Below, one piece after another: positions 41,756 through 52,171 of a stretch of DNA of 64,000 nucleotides. Source of the DNA: Blastocladiella emersonii ATCC 22665 (lineage: Eukaryota > Blastocladiomycota > Blastocladiomycetes > Blastocladiales > Blastocladiaceae). Below the pieces are notes generated by a model, which saw only the letters and a list, made by a program, of their open reading frames with translations, had not been told where the DNA came from and did not search any database. Both the position numbers and the translations under genes were made by a program. The DNA is taken from NCBI GenBank assembly GCA_025594325.1, contig JANHCV010000001.1:1860001-1924000 (forward strand), in the 5' to 3' direction. How positions within the stretch are numbered: position 1 is the stretch's first letter; every line of letters begins with the position of its first letter.

Positions 41756-44700
41756 ATGGAGGTCATGGACGCGGAGACGCTCAAGCGCCAGAACGACCAG
41801 CTCTGGCGGCTGGTACGGCCTCCCCTTGCATCGTCGCGGCCTTCGGCTAACCACGCCACGCCGTCTAGGTCGAGCGCCAGCGATTCGTCATCTTCCAGCT
41901 GCGCGAGGAGCTCGAGCGCATGATGCTCGAGCGCGACGCGGCCCGCGGTCTCGCCCCGCCCGTCGCCGCGGTTGCGCCCGCCGCCGAGGGCTACGAGCCG
42001 TCGGTCGCCGCCGCCTCTTCCTCGCCCGCCACCGGCCCTGCCCTTCCGCCACGCACCACCTCGTCGGGCCCCTCGGTCCCGCCGTCCGCTGCCCCGTCGG
42101 CCGCGCCCTCGGTCATTGACGACTCGCCGCCGGGCACGCCGACCGCGGCGCCCGCTGTGGCGCCCTCGCCGCGCGCGCTGCCCGCGGGCGTCATGTCCCC
42201 CTCGGTCGCGGCGGCGTCGAGTCCCGTCGTCAAGGCGGTGGTCCCGCCCGTGCGCGCGCCGCAGACGACGCCGCCGACGCAGTCGCAGCTGTCGCACCTG
42301 CGCTCGTCGCTGCACCTGCTGTCGCTGCCCGTCGTGGGCTCGTTCATCCGGCCCAACAACAAGGGCAAGGACACGCTGTATTTCGTGGTGGCGGCGCGGC
42401 TGACCGACTCGCAGACGTCGGTCCCGTCCGAGCTGTGGTGGGTCGCCAAGTCGTACGCCGACCTGTACGCGCTCGAGAGCAAGGCGCGCGCCGCACACAA
42501 GATCTACCCGCAGATGGCCTCGGTCCAGCGCCTCCCCGACAAGTCCTTTTTCTCGGTCTCGCGCGAGGCCGGCGCCGCCGCCGCGATTCTCGCCCAGCGC
42601 GCCGACGCCCGCCGCTACGCCGTCGAGGCCTTCCTCGTCCAGCTGCTCACCGTCGTGTGCGAGTCGCCGTTCGGGCCCATGACCCAGCAGCTCGTCGAGC
42701 TCATCGCCACGGACCTCCACGACCCGACCACCAGCGTCTTTGCCCCCGTCGACGTGACTAACGGCGGCGGTAGCTCCGGGATCGGCGGCACCACGCCCGT
42801 CCTCGGCCCCGCTCCCGATGCGCTCGGTGCAGTTGCGGCGGCGCCGTCGACGAGCATCTCGTCCTCCTTCTTTGGCCAGGACTCGGGCCTCGGCCGGCTG
42901 TTCAAAAAGTCGTCCTCGTCTAACGCGGGCGGGTCGACGCTGTCGACGAGCAGCAGCAGCCGCCGGGGCGCGTCGGCCGGCGGCAGCAGCCCGAACCTGG
43001 TGCCGCGCAACCCCGTGTTTGGTGTGCCGCTCGAGCAGGCGATTGCCGTGTCGCGGATCAAGGACGGGTACGAGCTGCCGGCGGTCGTGTACCGGTGCAT
43101 CGAGTACCTGGACTCGCAGCGCGCGTGCGAGGAGGAGGGCATCTACCGGCTGTCGGGGTCGTCGGCGACGATCCGCGCGCTCAAGGACAAGTTCAACGCC
43201 GAGGGCGACTACGACATTGCCAGCACGGGCGAGTACGTGGACGTGCACGCCGTGGCCGGGCTCCTCAAGCTCTTCTTCCGCGAGCTGCCCGGGTCGATTT
43301 TGACGGATCAGTTCCACCCGTACTTCATGGCGCTGCAGACCATCGAGGACAACGACCAGCGCACCATCGAGCTGTCGATGCTCGTCAACACCCTGCCCAT
43401 CGCCAACTACACGGTCCTGCGCGCTCTCATCTCGCACCTCGTCTCGGTCGTCACCAACTCGGACCGCAACAAGATGACGGTCCGCAACATCGGCATCGTG
43501 TTCGCGCCCACGCTCGGCATCCCCGCCGGCGTCTTCGCCCTCATGCTCATGCACTTTGAGGTCGTCTTCGACGTCGAGGTCGGCCGCCGCCGCCGCGAGG
43601 AGCGCGAGCGCAAGCTGCAGCAGGAGCGCGACGACGAGGAGGCCGCCGCGGCGGCTGCCGCCAAGGAGAAGCGCCGCATGCGCCGCGGCACCGTGCTCAT
43701 GGACGGTCCCACAGCCGCTCCGGACGCGACTGACGCCCCGCCCATGCCCGGCATGCCGTCCGAGGAGTCGGCCAGCGTCGTCACGGCCAGCAGCGTGCTC
43801 GCCGACGCGGCGCGCACCGACGGCGGGCTCGGCAGCCCCGACTCGACGGCGCGCGACGAGATCGTCGACCTCGTCGGCGACTACGACGGCTCTGGGTCGC
43901 AGCCCACGGACTCGCCATCGGTTTCTGTCGTTCTCGAGGCCGCGCAGTACGCGACCAGCTCCATCGACGCCGTGTCGGACGTCGGGCACAACAGCGCCTC
44001 GGCATCCACCGGTCCCAACGCCGCGACGCCGCGGCGGTCGCTGATGCGCAACTCGCTCGTGTACCAGGCGGCGGCGCCCGACAGCATCCTGAACCTGGAG
44101 CGTTCGCTGACGCCCGTGACGACGAACCCGGACGAGGCGCGTGCCGTGGCGCAGGCACTCGAGACGGACAGCGCGGTGGCGACGGCGGACGCCGAGTACG
44201 CGCACGTGGCGCGGGCGCAGAACCGCATGTCGCACGGGTACCTGTCGTACTACGACAGCGAGGCGCTCGACTACATGCAGTTCATCGAGACGGCGGGCGT
44301 CGAGCGACTCCCAACCCCCAAGTCGACGCTGCAGCGCCAGCACTCGCTCGGGTTCGCGGCCGTCGCCGACTCGGCCGCGTACGCGCACCACGAGCTCATG
44401 CACGCCGGTGTCGATAGTAGTATGAGTCTCGGCAGCAGCCCCGGCACGCCGCCCGCTGCTCCGCCCGCCCGGTCTGCGTCCGGGCTCATGGGCCGCACCC
44501 GGTCCGACTCGTCGTCGTCGTCGGTCATGGCCACGGTCGCGGCCGGCGGGCCAGCGCCGCCGCTCCGCGGCAACTCGTCGCGCGCGACCAAGCGCGAGTC
44601 CGTGTACCTCGGCCACCACCCGGGCGCGCACCACCCGGCCAACGCGCACTACGGGTCGTCGCCCGGGTCGATGCCGGGTTCCCCGCTCGGGAGTGTCGGC

Positions 44701-44964
44701 GGTGCGTCGTCGCCGCTCGCTGCGGCCGTGAGCGCCGGGGTGCCCGGCGGTAACGGTGGCGCGCACCTCGCGCCGCTCTCGCCGCGGTCGATGCAGGCGG
44801 CCGAGGCCAACCTCCAGGCGCTCCTGCGCACCGACAAGGCGACGCTGTCGCGCGAGCTGTCCAACATGGACCCTGCGCAGCTCGCGTCGCTCAAGGCCCT
44901 CATCGAGCGCAGCAACCCGTCGTCGCAGGTCTCGTCGCAGTCGTCGGTCAACCGCACCGTCTGA
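41756..44964 (+). CDS. PX-domain RhoGAP (Bem3-like)
   Basis: Switches off Rho/Cdc42-type GTPases. Exons 41756-41812 and 41869-44964 give 1050 residues. A short N-terminal coiled coil is cut by the intron. A Pro/Ala-rich stretch follows, then a PX-like lipid-binding domain at about 175-283 (FIRPNNKGKDTLYFVV, WWVAKSYADLYALESK, RRYAVEAFLVQLL). The RhoGAP domain covers about 403-586 with the arginine finger R446 in EEGIYRLSGSS, and blocks LLKLFFRELPGSIL and NKMTVRNIGIVFAPTL. After a basic coiled helix (RRRREERERKLQQERDDEE) the last ~450 residues are Ser/Ala-rich. No PH domain was recognised, unlike yeast Bem3. Confidence 0.88.
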
Positions 44965-45716
44965 GTGTCGCCCCCGCACACACGCGCGCGCGGCGTAGAT
45001 GACTTGTGCGGCTGGCTCGCGCGAGGACTCTCGTCGGCGTCGATGACCACGGAGTTTTGTGTAACACCACCCTTCCTCCCCTCTCTCATCGTTTTGTTCC
45101 CACCCTTTTGCTCTCCCCTAGATGATGTACCAACGAACAAACCTTTCGCTCTCAGCGTACTGCATTGCCAGCTCTCACCGATTCGATGGCCCGTGTCGCG
45201 TCGATGGCCCTCGTCAATGGTCCGCGTCGATGGCGACGCCCGCACCAAGCCAGATGGCGCGACGCTTACGCGAACAGATCCGAGCCGCGGATCTTCTCGC
45301 CAGGTCGAGTCGTTGCTCACGGCAACCTGAGACGAAGCCGCTGGCAAGCCGAAACGCGTCGCGCTGATTCGGTCCCTGCCTTTCGGGTCATCGCGATGGA
45401 GGTCGGGGGAGCCAGCAACGCTCACCATGCTCACGGTGAGGGCGACTTGTACGTTGCGAGAGGTCGCGCACGCCAGGACGTCGCACAGCGTGGTGCAGCG
45501 CGACGTCGGAGCAAAATTACTCGCGAATTCGTCACGTGCGGCGGCGATCGGAAGTGTGGCGCCGAGAACGCGTGCGAAAGAGAGCATGCATGTGTTCCGT
45601 GCTCGCGTCGCTCGCTTGTCATCGGACCTCCGCCCGCCCGCCCTACAAAAGCCGACCGTCTCCCCGCCCGGCCCCTCGCTCTCTCTTTGAGACTTGCACT
45701 TTGCATTGCACGAACC
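44965..45716 (+). other. Intergenic, no supported gene
   Basis: 752 bp between RhoGAP and CCP1. Contains the RhoGAP 3' region and the CCP1 promoter. TACAAAAG at about 45648-45655 is a weak TATA-like element ~65 bp before the CCP1 ATG. Open frames here are not family-like. Confidence 0.45.
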
Positions 45717-47271
45717 ATGTTCTCGCGCGCCTTCCTCCGCTCGCGCACCGCCGCCGCCCGCGCGGCCCAGCGCGCCTCGGCCCCGACCGCCGCCGCCCGC
45801 CGTACCTTCGCCGCCGAGGCCGGCGAGGCCGCCAAGGCCACGAGCAACAAGGCCCTCCCGCTCGCCCTCGCCCTCGCCGCCGTCGGCGCCGGCGGCTACT
45901 ACTGGTCGACCACCAAGTACGCCGACCTCGGCAAGCAGCTCGCCGAGAAGAAGGCCGCCGCTGCGCCCAAGGAGCCCCTCGACTACAAGAAGGGTAAGCT
46001 AACTGCGTCAAGGTGACGACCGACTTGATGAATGCTGACCGACCGCCTCCGTCTCGATCTTCGTAGTCGCTGCCGACATTGCCGACCTGCTCGGTATGCT
46101 CGCTTCGCCTGCCTGCGCTCGCGATCGATCGCCCGCCCGCTAACGCATGAACGTGCTCCTAGATGCCGACTACGAGGACGGCTCGTACGGCCCCATCCTC
46201 GTCCGCCTCGCCTGGCACGCGTCCGGCACCTACGCCAAGGGCGAGGGTAACGGCGGCAGCAACGGCGCCACCATGCGCTTCCACGGTGCGTGCTCATCGC
46301 CTCGTACCGGCACTCTGGATCGGACCAGCGCTGACTCTGCTCCAAACCCACTCTAGCCGAGTCCTCGGACGGCGCCAACAACGGCCTGAACATTGCCCGC
46401 GACCTGCTCGAGCCCATCAAGGCCAAGTACCCCGAGATCTCGTACGCGGACCTGTGGACGCTCGCCGGCGTGGTGGCCATCAAGGAGCTCGGCGGCCCCT
46501 CGATCCCGTGGCGCTCGGGCCGGTCCGACGCCCCCGACGAGTCGGCGTGCCCGCCCCAGGGCCGTCTGCCCGACGCGTCCAAGGACCAGAAGCACGTCCG
46601 CGACGTCTTCTACCGCATGGGCTTCGACGACCGCGAGATCGTCGCCCTCCTCGGCGCCCACGCCCTCGGCCGCTGCCACACGGACCGCTCGGGCTACTCG
46701 GGCCCCTGGACCTTCTCGCCCACCATGCTCACCAACGACTACTACAAGCTCCTGCTCTCGGAGACGTGGCAGAAGAAGAAGTGGGACGGCCCGCTCCAGT
46801 ACGAGGACAAGAAGACCAAGTCGCTGGTACGTTTTCGCGTCTCGGTCTCCTTCTCCCTCGACCCTCCCTTGCCTCCCGTATCCCGATCCCCTTGGTCCAC
46901 ACCCCGTCGACATGGCTCCTGCGACGTGCCACGCACCCTCGGGGTGACTCGTTGCGCCACTCGAGGTCCATTGGAGGTCGGCGACCTTGGGTGACCTCGG
47001 GTGACCTTGGGTGACCTTGGACCTCCTCCACCGACCTCCACCACCCGGCCCGACCTCCCCCAACCCCTCCCGACCTCTCACTGACCTCCAACACTTCTAG
47101 ATGATGCTACCGAGCGACATGGCCATGCTGTGGGACTCGAAATTCAAGGTTTACGTCAAGGAGTTCGCCGCCGACGAGGCCGTCTTCTTCGACGCCTTCG
47201 CCTCGGCGTTCGGCAAGCTCCTCGAGCTCGGCGTCAAGTTCCCCGAGACGTCCGAGACCATCACCCTCTAA
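45717..47271 (+). CDS. CCP1: Mitochondrial cytochrome c peroxidase
   Basis: Haem peroxidase that reduces hydrogen peroxide with electrons from cytochrome c in the intermembrane space. Five exons, 45717-45993, 46067-46093 (27 bp), 46163-46285, 46357-46826 and 47101-47271, give 355 residues. The start is an Arg/Ala-rich presequence followed by a hydrophobic sorting helix ([18 protein letters not shown]). The distal site is R116/W119/H120 in VRLAWHASG; the proximal haem ligand is H244 in [11 protein letters not shown]. The blocks [18 protein letters not shown] and [10 protein letters not shown] are also typical. The long last intron (274 bp) contains a tandem repeat. Confidence 0.95.
46983..47020. 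repeat. 10-bp tandem repeat in CCP1 intron 4
   Basis: Near-exact copies of GACCTTGGGT (one copy with C instead of T) in tandem, about 3.8 units, within the 274-bp intron. Further GACCTCC-rich degenerate units follow to about 47090. This makes the intron several times longer than others in the gene. Confidence 0.7.
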
Positions 47272-47616
47272 GCTGCCTTCGTTACCCTCGCGAGACCCGT
47301 TTGCGCGGCTCCTCGGCTGTGAGCGCGCGGGCGGGCGCGCGGACGAAGCTGTTTGGTCGGTTTAGTGAAAAGGAAGGAAGGAACGAGTATTTGCGAAAGT
47401 TGCACAATTGTTAATATCATGCTTGAACCCCACCACTCGCCAGTTGCCTGTCCCTGGAGTTCGCGAAAGTCCGTGACTCGCCAGCTGTGGGGCGCGTTCC
47501 TCACAACACGTGCGCCTGTTCGACGCGGTTTCGCTCGGAGTCAATGGCCTCTCCGATGGCCTCCCTGATAACGCTCAAGGCGGCCGATGCGCAACAGGAG
47601 ATGTATGCCAAGGTAA
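47272..47616. other. Convergent intergenic region
   Basis: 345 bp between CCP1 (plus) and PHA2 (minus), both ending here. AT-richer, with GGAAGGAAGGAACGAG near 47371. Holds the two 3' ends; nothing else seen. Confidence 0.5.
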
Positions 47617-48807
47617 TCAAAACTCGGTCCCGCGGGACCCATAGATGCGCGCGTACCGATGCGGCGGCTGCGTGCTACTCGCAAAGCTCCCGAGCAACTT
47701 ACAACTCGCCACATACTCCTCGAGATTCGCCAGCGCGCGCCGCATCGGCTCCTCGTTGACCGCGCCATCCACGGTCAGCACAAACACGAGCTCCCACGGG
47801 TGCGCGGCGTGGCCGAGCGGGCGCGACTCGACCTTGCTGACGTTGATCTCGCGCAGCGCGAAACACGACAGCGCCTTGAACAGCGCGCCCGGCACGTTGC
47901 GCAGCGTGATGGCCAGCGCGGTCCTTGCCTGCCCGTCACGCGGCGGCGGCGGCGTGCCAGGTTGCGCACTCAGCTCGTAGTACCGCGTCACGAGCGTCGT
48001 GGAGGTGTCTTCCATATCCTCGGCGAGGATCGAGAGGCCGTACAGCGCGGCGGCATCGCGCGACGCGATAGCGGCGGCGGCGCGTGGGGTCTCGACGCGC
48101 GCTACGTACGCGGCGCTCTCGGCCGTGTCCATGGCCTGCGTGATGGTCAGTGGAGGCGAGCTCGGGCCGCGACTTGAGCTCAGCTGGCGCAGGAACGCGC
48201 GGCACTGCGCGAGGACGGCCGGATGCGAGCGGATCTCGGTCAAGTCCTACACCTCGGCGTGTCAAATGCGGGCATAGCGCGTTGTGAGAGCGAGTCGAAC
48301 GGACCTCGAGCTTGGTCCCCTCGTGGCCGACGAGACAGTGGTGCTCGCGCACCACGTACTCTGCCGTGACGTGCACGGTGCGCTCGCGCAGCAGCGCGTG
48401 GATCTCGGGGAACGACCCGCTGTGCGTGTTCTCGACGGGCACCAGGGCGCGGTCCACGGTCCCGAGCTCGACGGCGTCAAAGAGCTACGCGTCCGCGCTG
48501 CGTCAATCCATGCAGGCGACTCGGAACCACGCAGTGGGCGTACCGACGCAAAGTCCGGAAACGCGACCGGCTCCACGGTCCCGCGCGGCTGCCGCAGGAC
48601 GGGCGACGCCGGGCTGGTCGGCACCTCGGTCCCGTCAGGATCGGCAGCGCGCACGAGGCTGTGCTTGGACCGGTAGAAGTCGAGCAGCGCGGCCTCCGAG
48701 TAGGCGCCGCGGATGCCTGTGCGCGGGCGGCGGGGATCAGCTGCATAGCGACACTGGTGTGGGCGATTCAGCCAGACCTTGGAACCCGACGCGGAGATGG
48801 ATTGCAT
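47617..48807 (-). CDS. PHA2: Prephenate dehydratase with ACT domain
   Basis: Converts prephenate to phenylpyruvate in phenylalanine synthesis. Exons 48544-48807, 48305-48484 and 47617-48246 give 357 residues. Motifs: GIRGAYSEAALLDFY near the N-terminus; LFDAVELGTVDRALVPVENTHSG straight after the first intron; VREHHCLVGHEG. The catalytic region appears as TAESAAYVA followed by AAIASRDAAALYGL. The C-terminal ACT domain (LAITLRNVPGALFKALSCFALREINVSKVESRP) would bind phenylalanine for feedback inhibition. The inserts after FYRSKHSL and in the middle are longer than usual. Confidence 0.9.
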
Positions 48808-48999
48808 TAGCTTGTGACATGGTTACGGTGCGAGTTCATTTGTGGTTGGGAGAGCGAAAGTGGGATCACGGCGACGAGCGCGGCTTCAGCGGCACGGGTC
48901 GGCGGCGGCCAGGTCGCCGACCACCTTGGAGCCAACACATCCCAGCGCGCGATGGTCAAAAGTGAAGTTGTCCCATTCATCTAGGTTCTATACAATCCA

Positions 49000-49839
49000 T
49001 CAGCTCGAGGTCGTCGTCGAAGCCGCCTCGGTCGGCCGTGGTGGGGCGGGCGCGACCGCCATGGCCGCCGAGTACCCAGGCCCATCGATCTGCGAGCGCG
49101 GGCGCGCCCCCGCCGCCGCCGTTCCCCCCGCGGCGGGCTTCCGCGCGAGCTGCCAGCTGAGGAACGAGTTCCACCCGAGACTGCACGTATTCATGACGAG
49201 CAGGCGCGCGGTACCGGCAAAGTAGCGGAAGTTGAGCGTGTTAACGACAGGCCAGACGAGGAAGCCCGTCAGGAACATGCTGGGTCCCTTGGCGAGCAGC
49301 GTCTCGGAGATCGTCCCCGCGAGCGTGGCGCCCGGCGGCGGGTTGAACGACGTGGGCGATGCAGGCTTCCACTCGACGCCCGCGTCCTCGGCCTGCCGCA
49401 TCCGCCACGCGCGCTGCGCCCACGCCGCCGACGTCGTCGCCGACAGGAACAGGACCAGGTACGGCGGCACGCTGAAGATCTGCGCGGCCATGCCCTTGCG
49501 GAACGCACGCAGCAGCAGCGACCGCGACTCGGCGCCCGTCAGCCGCGGGCCCGCGCGCACCAAGCTCGGCGCGGGCATCGGGAAGAAGCGGTCCAGCACC
49601 TTGTACACGCTCACAAAGTAGGGCCCTGCGCGGCGCTGGGGTTAGTCGCGGGTGCGCCTGCGTGCGGATCGGCATCACGCACCGTTCACGACGACGCCGA
49701 TGGCCGCCATGCGCGCGGTGCGGTCGCTGTCCCACGAGTCGCGCAGCGTGTGGCCCTCGGGCAGCGTCACCCACTGCGCGAACAGGTCGCCGAACGTGAA
49801 GAGGACGCCGGCGCTGGCCGATGCGTAGCGGACTGACAT
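49000..49839 (-). CDS. Mpv17/PMP22 family membrane protein
   Basis: Four-helix membrane protein of the Mpv17/Sym1/PMP22 family, found in mitochondrial inner membrane or peroxisome. Exons 49683-49839 and 49000-49625 give 260 residues. Family marks: DSDRTARMAAIGVVVNGPYFVSVYKVLDRFFP across the intron, and near the C-terminus FLVWPVVNTLNFRYFAGTARLLVMNTCSLGWNSFLSWQL. An insert (MRQAEDAGVEWKP) lies mid-protein. The last ~40 residues are low-complexity. Exact subfamily and organelle cannot be settled; no clear targeting signal. Confidence 0.88.
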
Positions 49840-50014
49840 GGTTGCATAGAATGTATCGGTGGTTTGGGCAGGGAGGGAGAGAGGGGACCAGAGCCGATCA
49901 CGGTGGCGAGGGTCGCACGCCGTGATCCGAGGTTTCCCGAACCACACGAGTCATCGCCAAGTTACCGTGTATTACGTGAGACAGCTATAAAATCACGCGT
50001 TCTCCCCAAGAAAA

Positions 50015-51751
50015 CTAGGCCGCGACCGTCGAGCGCGTCGGGATCCCGGCCTTGACGAGGTGCGCCTTGACGTCGGCGAGCGGCACCTCGCGGCGGTGGA
50101 AGATGCCGGCAGCGAGCGCCGCGTCGGCGTCCGTGGCGCGGAACACGTCCTCAAAGTGCTGGACGTGACCGGCGCCGCTCGACGCGACGACGGGGATCGA
50201 GACCGCGGCCTTGACGGCGGCCGTGAGCTCGAGGTCGAACCCCGACTTGGACCCGTCCTTGTCCATGCAGTTGAGCAGGATCTCGCCGGCGCCGAGGTGC
50301 GCCACGGCGCGCACCAGCTGGTGCACGTCCAGGTCGCGGCCCTCGCGCCCGCCCTTGACCGTGCACTGGTACCAGCAGTACCGCTCGCCGTTGGGCCCGG
50401 GGAACGCCGTCTCAATGGTCGTGTGGTGCGTGGCCGCCGGGTCGGCCACGTAGACGCGGCGCGGGTCGACCGAGACCACCACGGCCTGCGACCCGTACAC
50501 CTGCGCGATCTGCTCGATCGCCGTCGACCCGTCGAGCGGCGGCAGCGTACCGTCGGCAGCGGCACGCGCCCACACGGCCTCGGCCGCGTACACGGCGTCG
50601 GACCCGATCGACACCTTGTCGGCGCCGGCGCGGAAGTACTCGGTGACGACGTCGAGGGCGCGGACGACGGTGCCGTCGGGCTCGGTGATGTCGCGGATCC
50701 CGCCGCCGATGGTGAGCGGGACGAAGATGGACGCGGACGCGCGCTTGAGCAGGTCGAGCATCGGCAGGTCCTTGACGGGGACGCTGCGGAACGACGTGAT
50801 GTTCAGGAAATCAATCTCGTCGGCGCCCTCGGCGTAGTAGGTCTGCGCGAGCTCGACGGGGTCGCCCAGGTTGCGCACGTCGCCGCCCGCCGCCTTGTCG
50901 CGCACGTCGTACCCCTCGCCCTTGGTCACCACGAGCTGGCCCTGGTCGTTGGCGCGGATGTCGAGGCACGCGATCACTCGCTTCGTCAGCGAGTCGCGGA
51001 TCGCCGGTACGACAAAGGCGGCGACGCCGCCGGGGGCCGCGGTCCAGAACGCGGTCGCGTCGGCGGGGAGCGGGGCCACGGGGGCCGCCGACTGGAGGTA
51101 CTTGGCGAGCAGGGCGAGGCCGGCGGCGCCCGACTTTTCCGGGTGGAACTGCGTCGCGAACACGTTGCGGAACTGGACCGAGCTGACAAACGGCTCGTCG
51201 CCGTACCGCGCGACCGAGTCGGCCACGGCATTGAGCGTGTCGGCGGCGGCCTCGTCCCAGATGGCCGCGTAGCTGTGGACAAAGTAGTACTTGGCCGTCT
51301 CGTCAATCAGGCCTCCGGCGGCAGCATCGCGTCCGCGGGCGACGGCGGTGCCGTTCCACCCCATGTGCGGAACGGTCTTGGTCGCGGCCGAGAACTTACG
51401 GATCGCGAACGGGATCAGGCCGAGGCCGGCGACGCCCGGGCTCTCCTCGGACGCGGCGAACAGCGACTGCATGCCGACGCAGATGCCCATGAACGGCTTG
51501 CCCGAGCGGATGTAGGCGAGCAGCGGCTCGACGTAGCCCTTGGCGCGCAGGCCCGCCATGGCCTGGCCAAAGGCGCCGACGCCCGGGAAGATGAGCACGT
51601 CCGCGCGCGCGAAGTCGGCCGGCGAGGCGATGGGGACCAGGTCGACGCCCGTCGCGTGCTTGACCGCGTTCACCAGGCTGCGCACGTTGCCCGCGCCGTA
51701 GTCGAGCAGGTACACCGAGGACGAGGTCGAGGGCTGTGATGGGGCTGTCAT
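50015..51751 (-). CDS. HIS7: Imidazole glycerol phosphate synthase HisHF fusion
   Basis: Bifunctional enzyme of histidine synthesis: a glutaminase supplies ammonia to a TIM-barrel cyclase that makes IGP and AICAR. A single exon gives 578 residues. The start MTAPSQ fits the family; an upstream in-frame extension lies in leader sequence and is rejected. The glutaminase part (1-240) has DYGAGNVRS and the nucleophile Cys91 in GICVGMQ; FHPEKSG holds the catalytic His/Glu. The HisF part (~265-578) has VIACLDIRANDQGQ, VELAQTYYAEGADEIDFLNITSFR and LTIGGGI. Fusion in this order is typical of fungi and plants. Confidence 0.95.
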   Translation of the reverse strand: MTAPSQPSTSSSVYLLDYGAGNVRSLVNAVKHATGVDLVPIASPADFARADVLIFPGVGAFGQAMAGLRAKGYVEPLLAYIRSGKPFMGICVGMQSLFAASEESPGVAGLGLIPFAIRKFSAATKTVPHMGWNGTAVARGRDAAAGGLIDETAKYYFVHSYAAIWDEAAADTLNAVADSVARYGDEPFVSSVQFRNVFATQFHPEKSGAAGLALLAKYLQSAAPVAPLPADATAFWTAAPGGVAAFVVPAIRDSLTKRVIACLDIRANDQGQLVVTKGEGYDVRDKAAGGDVRNLGDPVELAQTYYAEGADEIDFLNITSFRSVPVKDLPMLDLLKRASASIFVPLTIGGGIRDITEPDGTVVRALDVVTEYFRAGADKVSIGSDAVYAAEAVWARAAADGTLPPLDGSTAIEQIAQVYGSQAVVVSVDPRRVYVADPAATHHTTIETAFPGPNGERYCWYQCTVKGGREGRDLDVHQLVRAVAHLGAGEILLNCMDKDGSKSGFDLELTAAVKAAVSIPVVASSGAGHVQHFEDVFRATDADAALAAGIFHRREVPLADVKAHLVKAGIPTRSTVAA

Positions 51752-52171
51752 GGTGGTGCTACTGTGCAAGATACATGGAATGCCGGGCTGGGTGGGGAGA
51801 GAGGGAGGGACGGCGAGGGTTCCCAAGCCCTTTCAGGGACCGCCTCGCCCGCACGCGCCCGCGATGCGACGAGTCATCGAAGCCATCGCGCTCGAATGAT
51901 CGGGTCGCCGTGCGTGATGCTTAGTCGCAGCTTCCGGAACACGCGGGACCGAGATCCGAGAGACAGAAACGATGATTCAGGCCACACGTGAGGTCTGCAG
52001 CTGGCGCCATGTGTGATGGGAGTGACAGGAATTGCGGCGTCATATGAACGCGCTGCTCGGGAGCGAAAACGCGTCGCCGCCTTGGCAGCCGAATGTGCCA
52101 CCTCATCCGCTCTACTCTCCTGCACACGCAACTTACGACGCAACTTGAACAACCACTCTACGCATCGACCA
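51752..52171. promoter_or_regulatory. HIS7/BRO1 divergent promoter with a GCN4-like site
   Basis: 420 bp between HIS7 (minus) and BRO1 (plus). At 51870-51877 the sequence CGAGTCAT reads ATGACTCG on the minus strand, one base from the fungal general amino-acid-control (Gcn4/CPC1) site, about 119 bp upstream of HIS7. No TATA box is convincing. Functional link is inference. Confidence 0.4.

Noticed and set aside
41557-44979. The longest open frame in the window (1140 codons, minus strand)
   Set aside because: It overlaps the RhoGAP gene on the other strand, is Arg/Val/Asp/His-rich and has no domain. In DNA this GC-rich, antisense frames stay open by codon bias.
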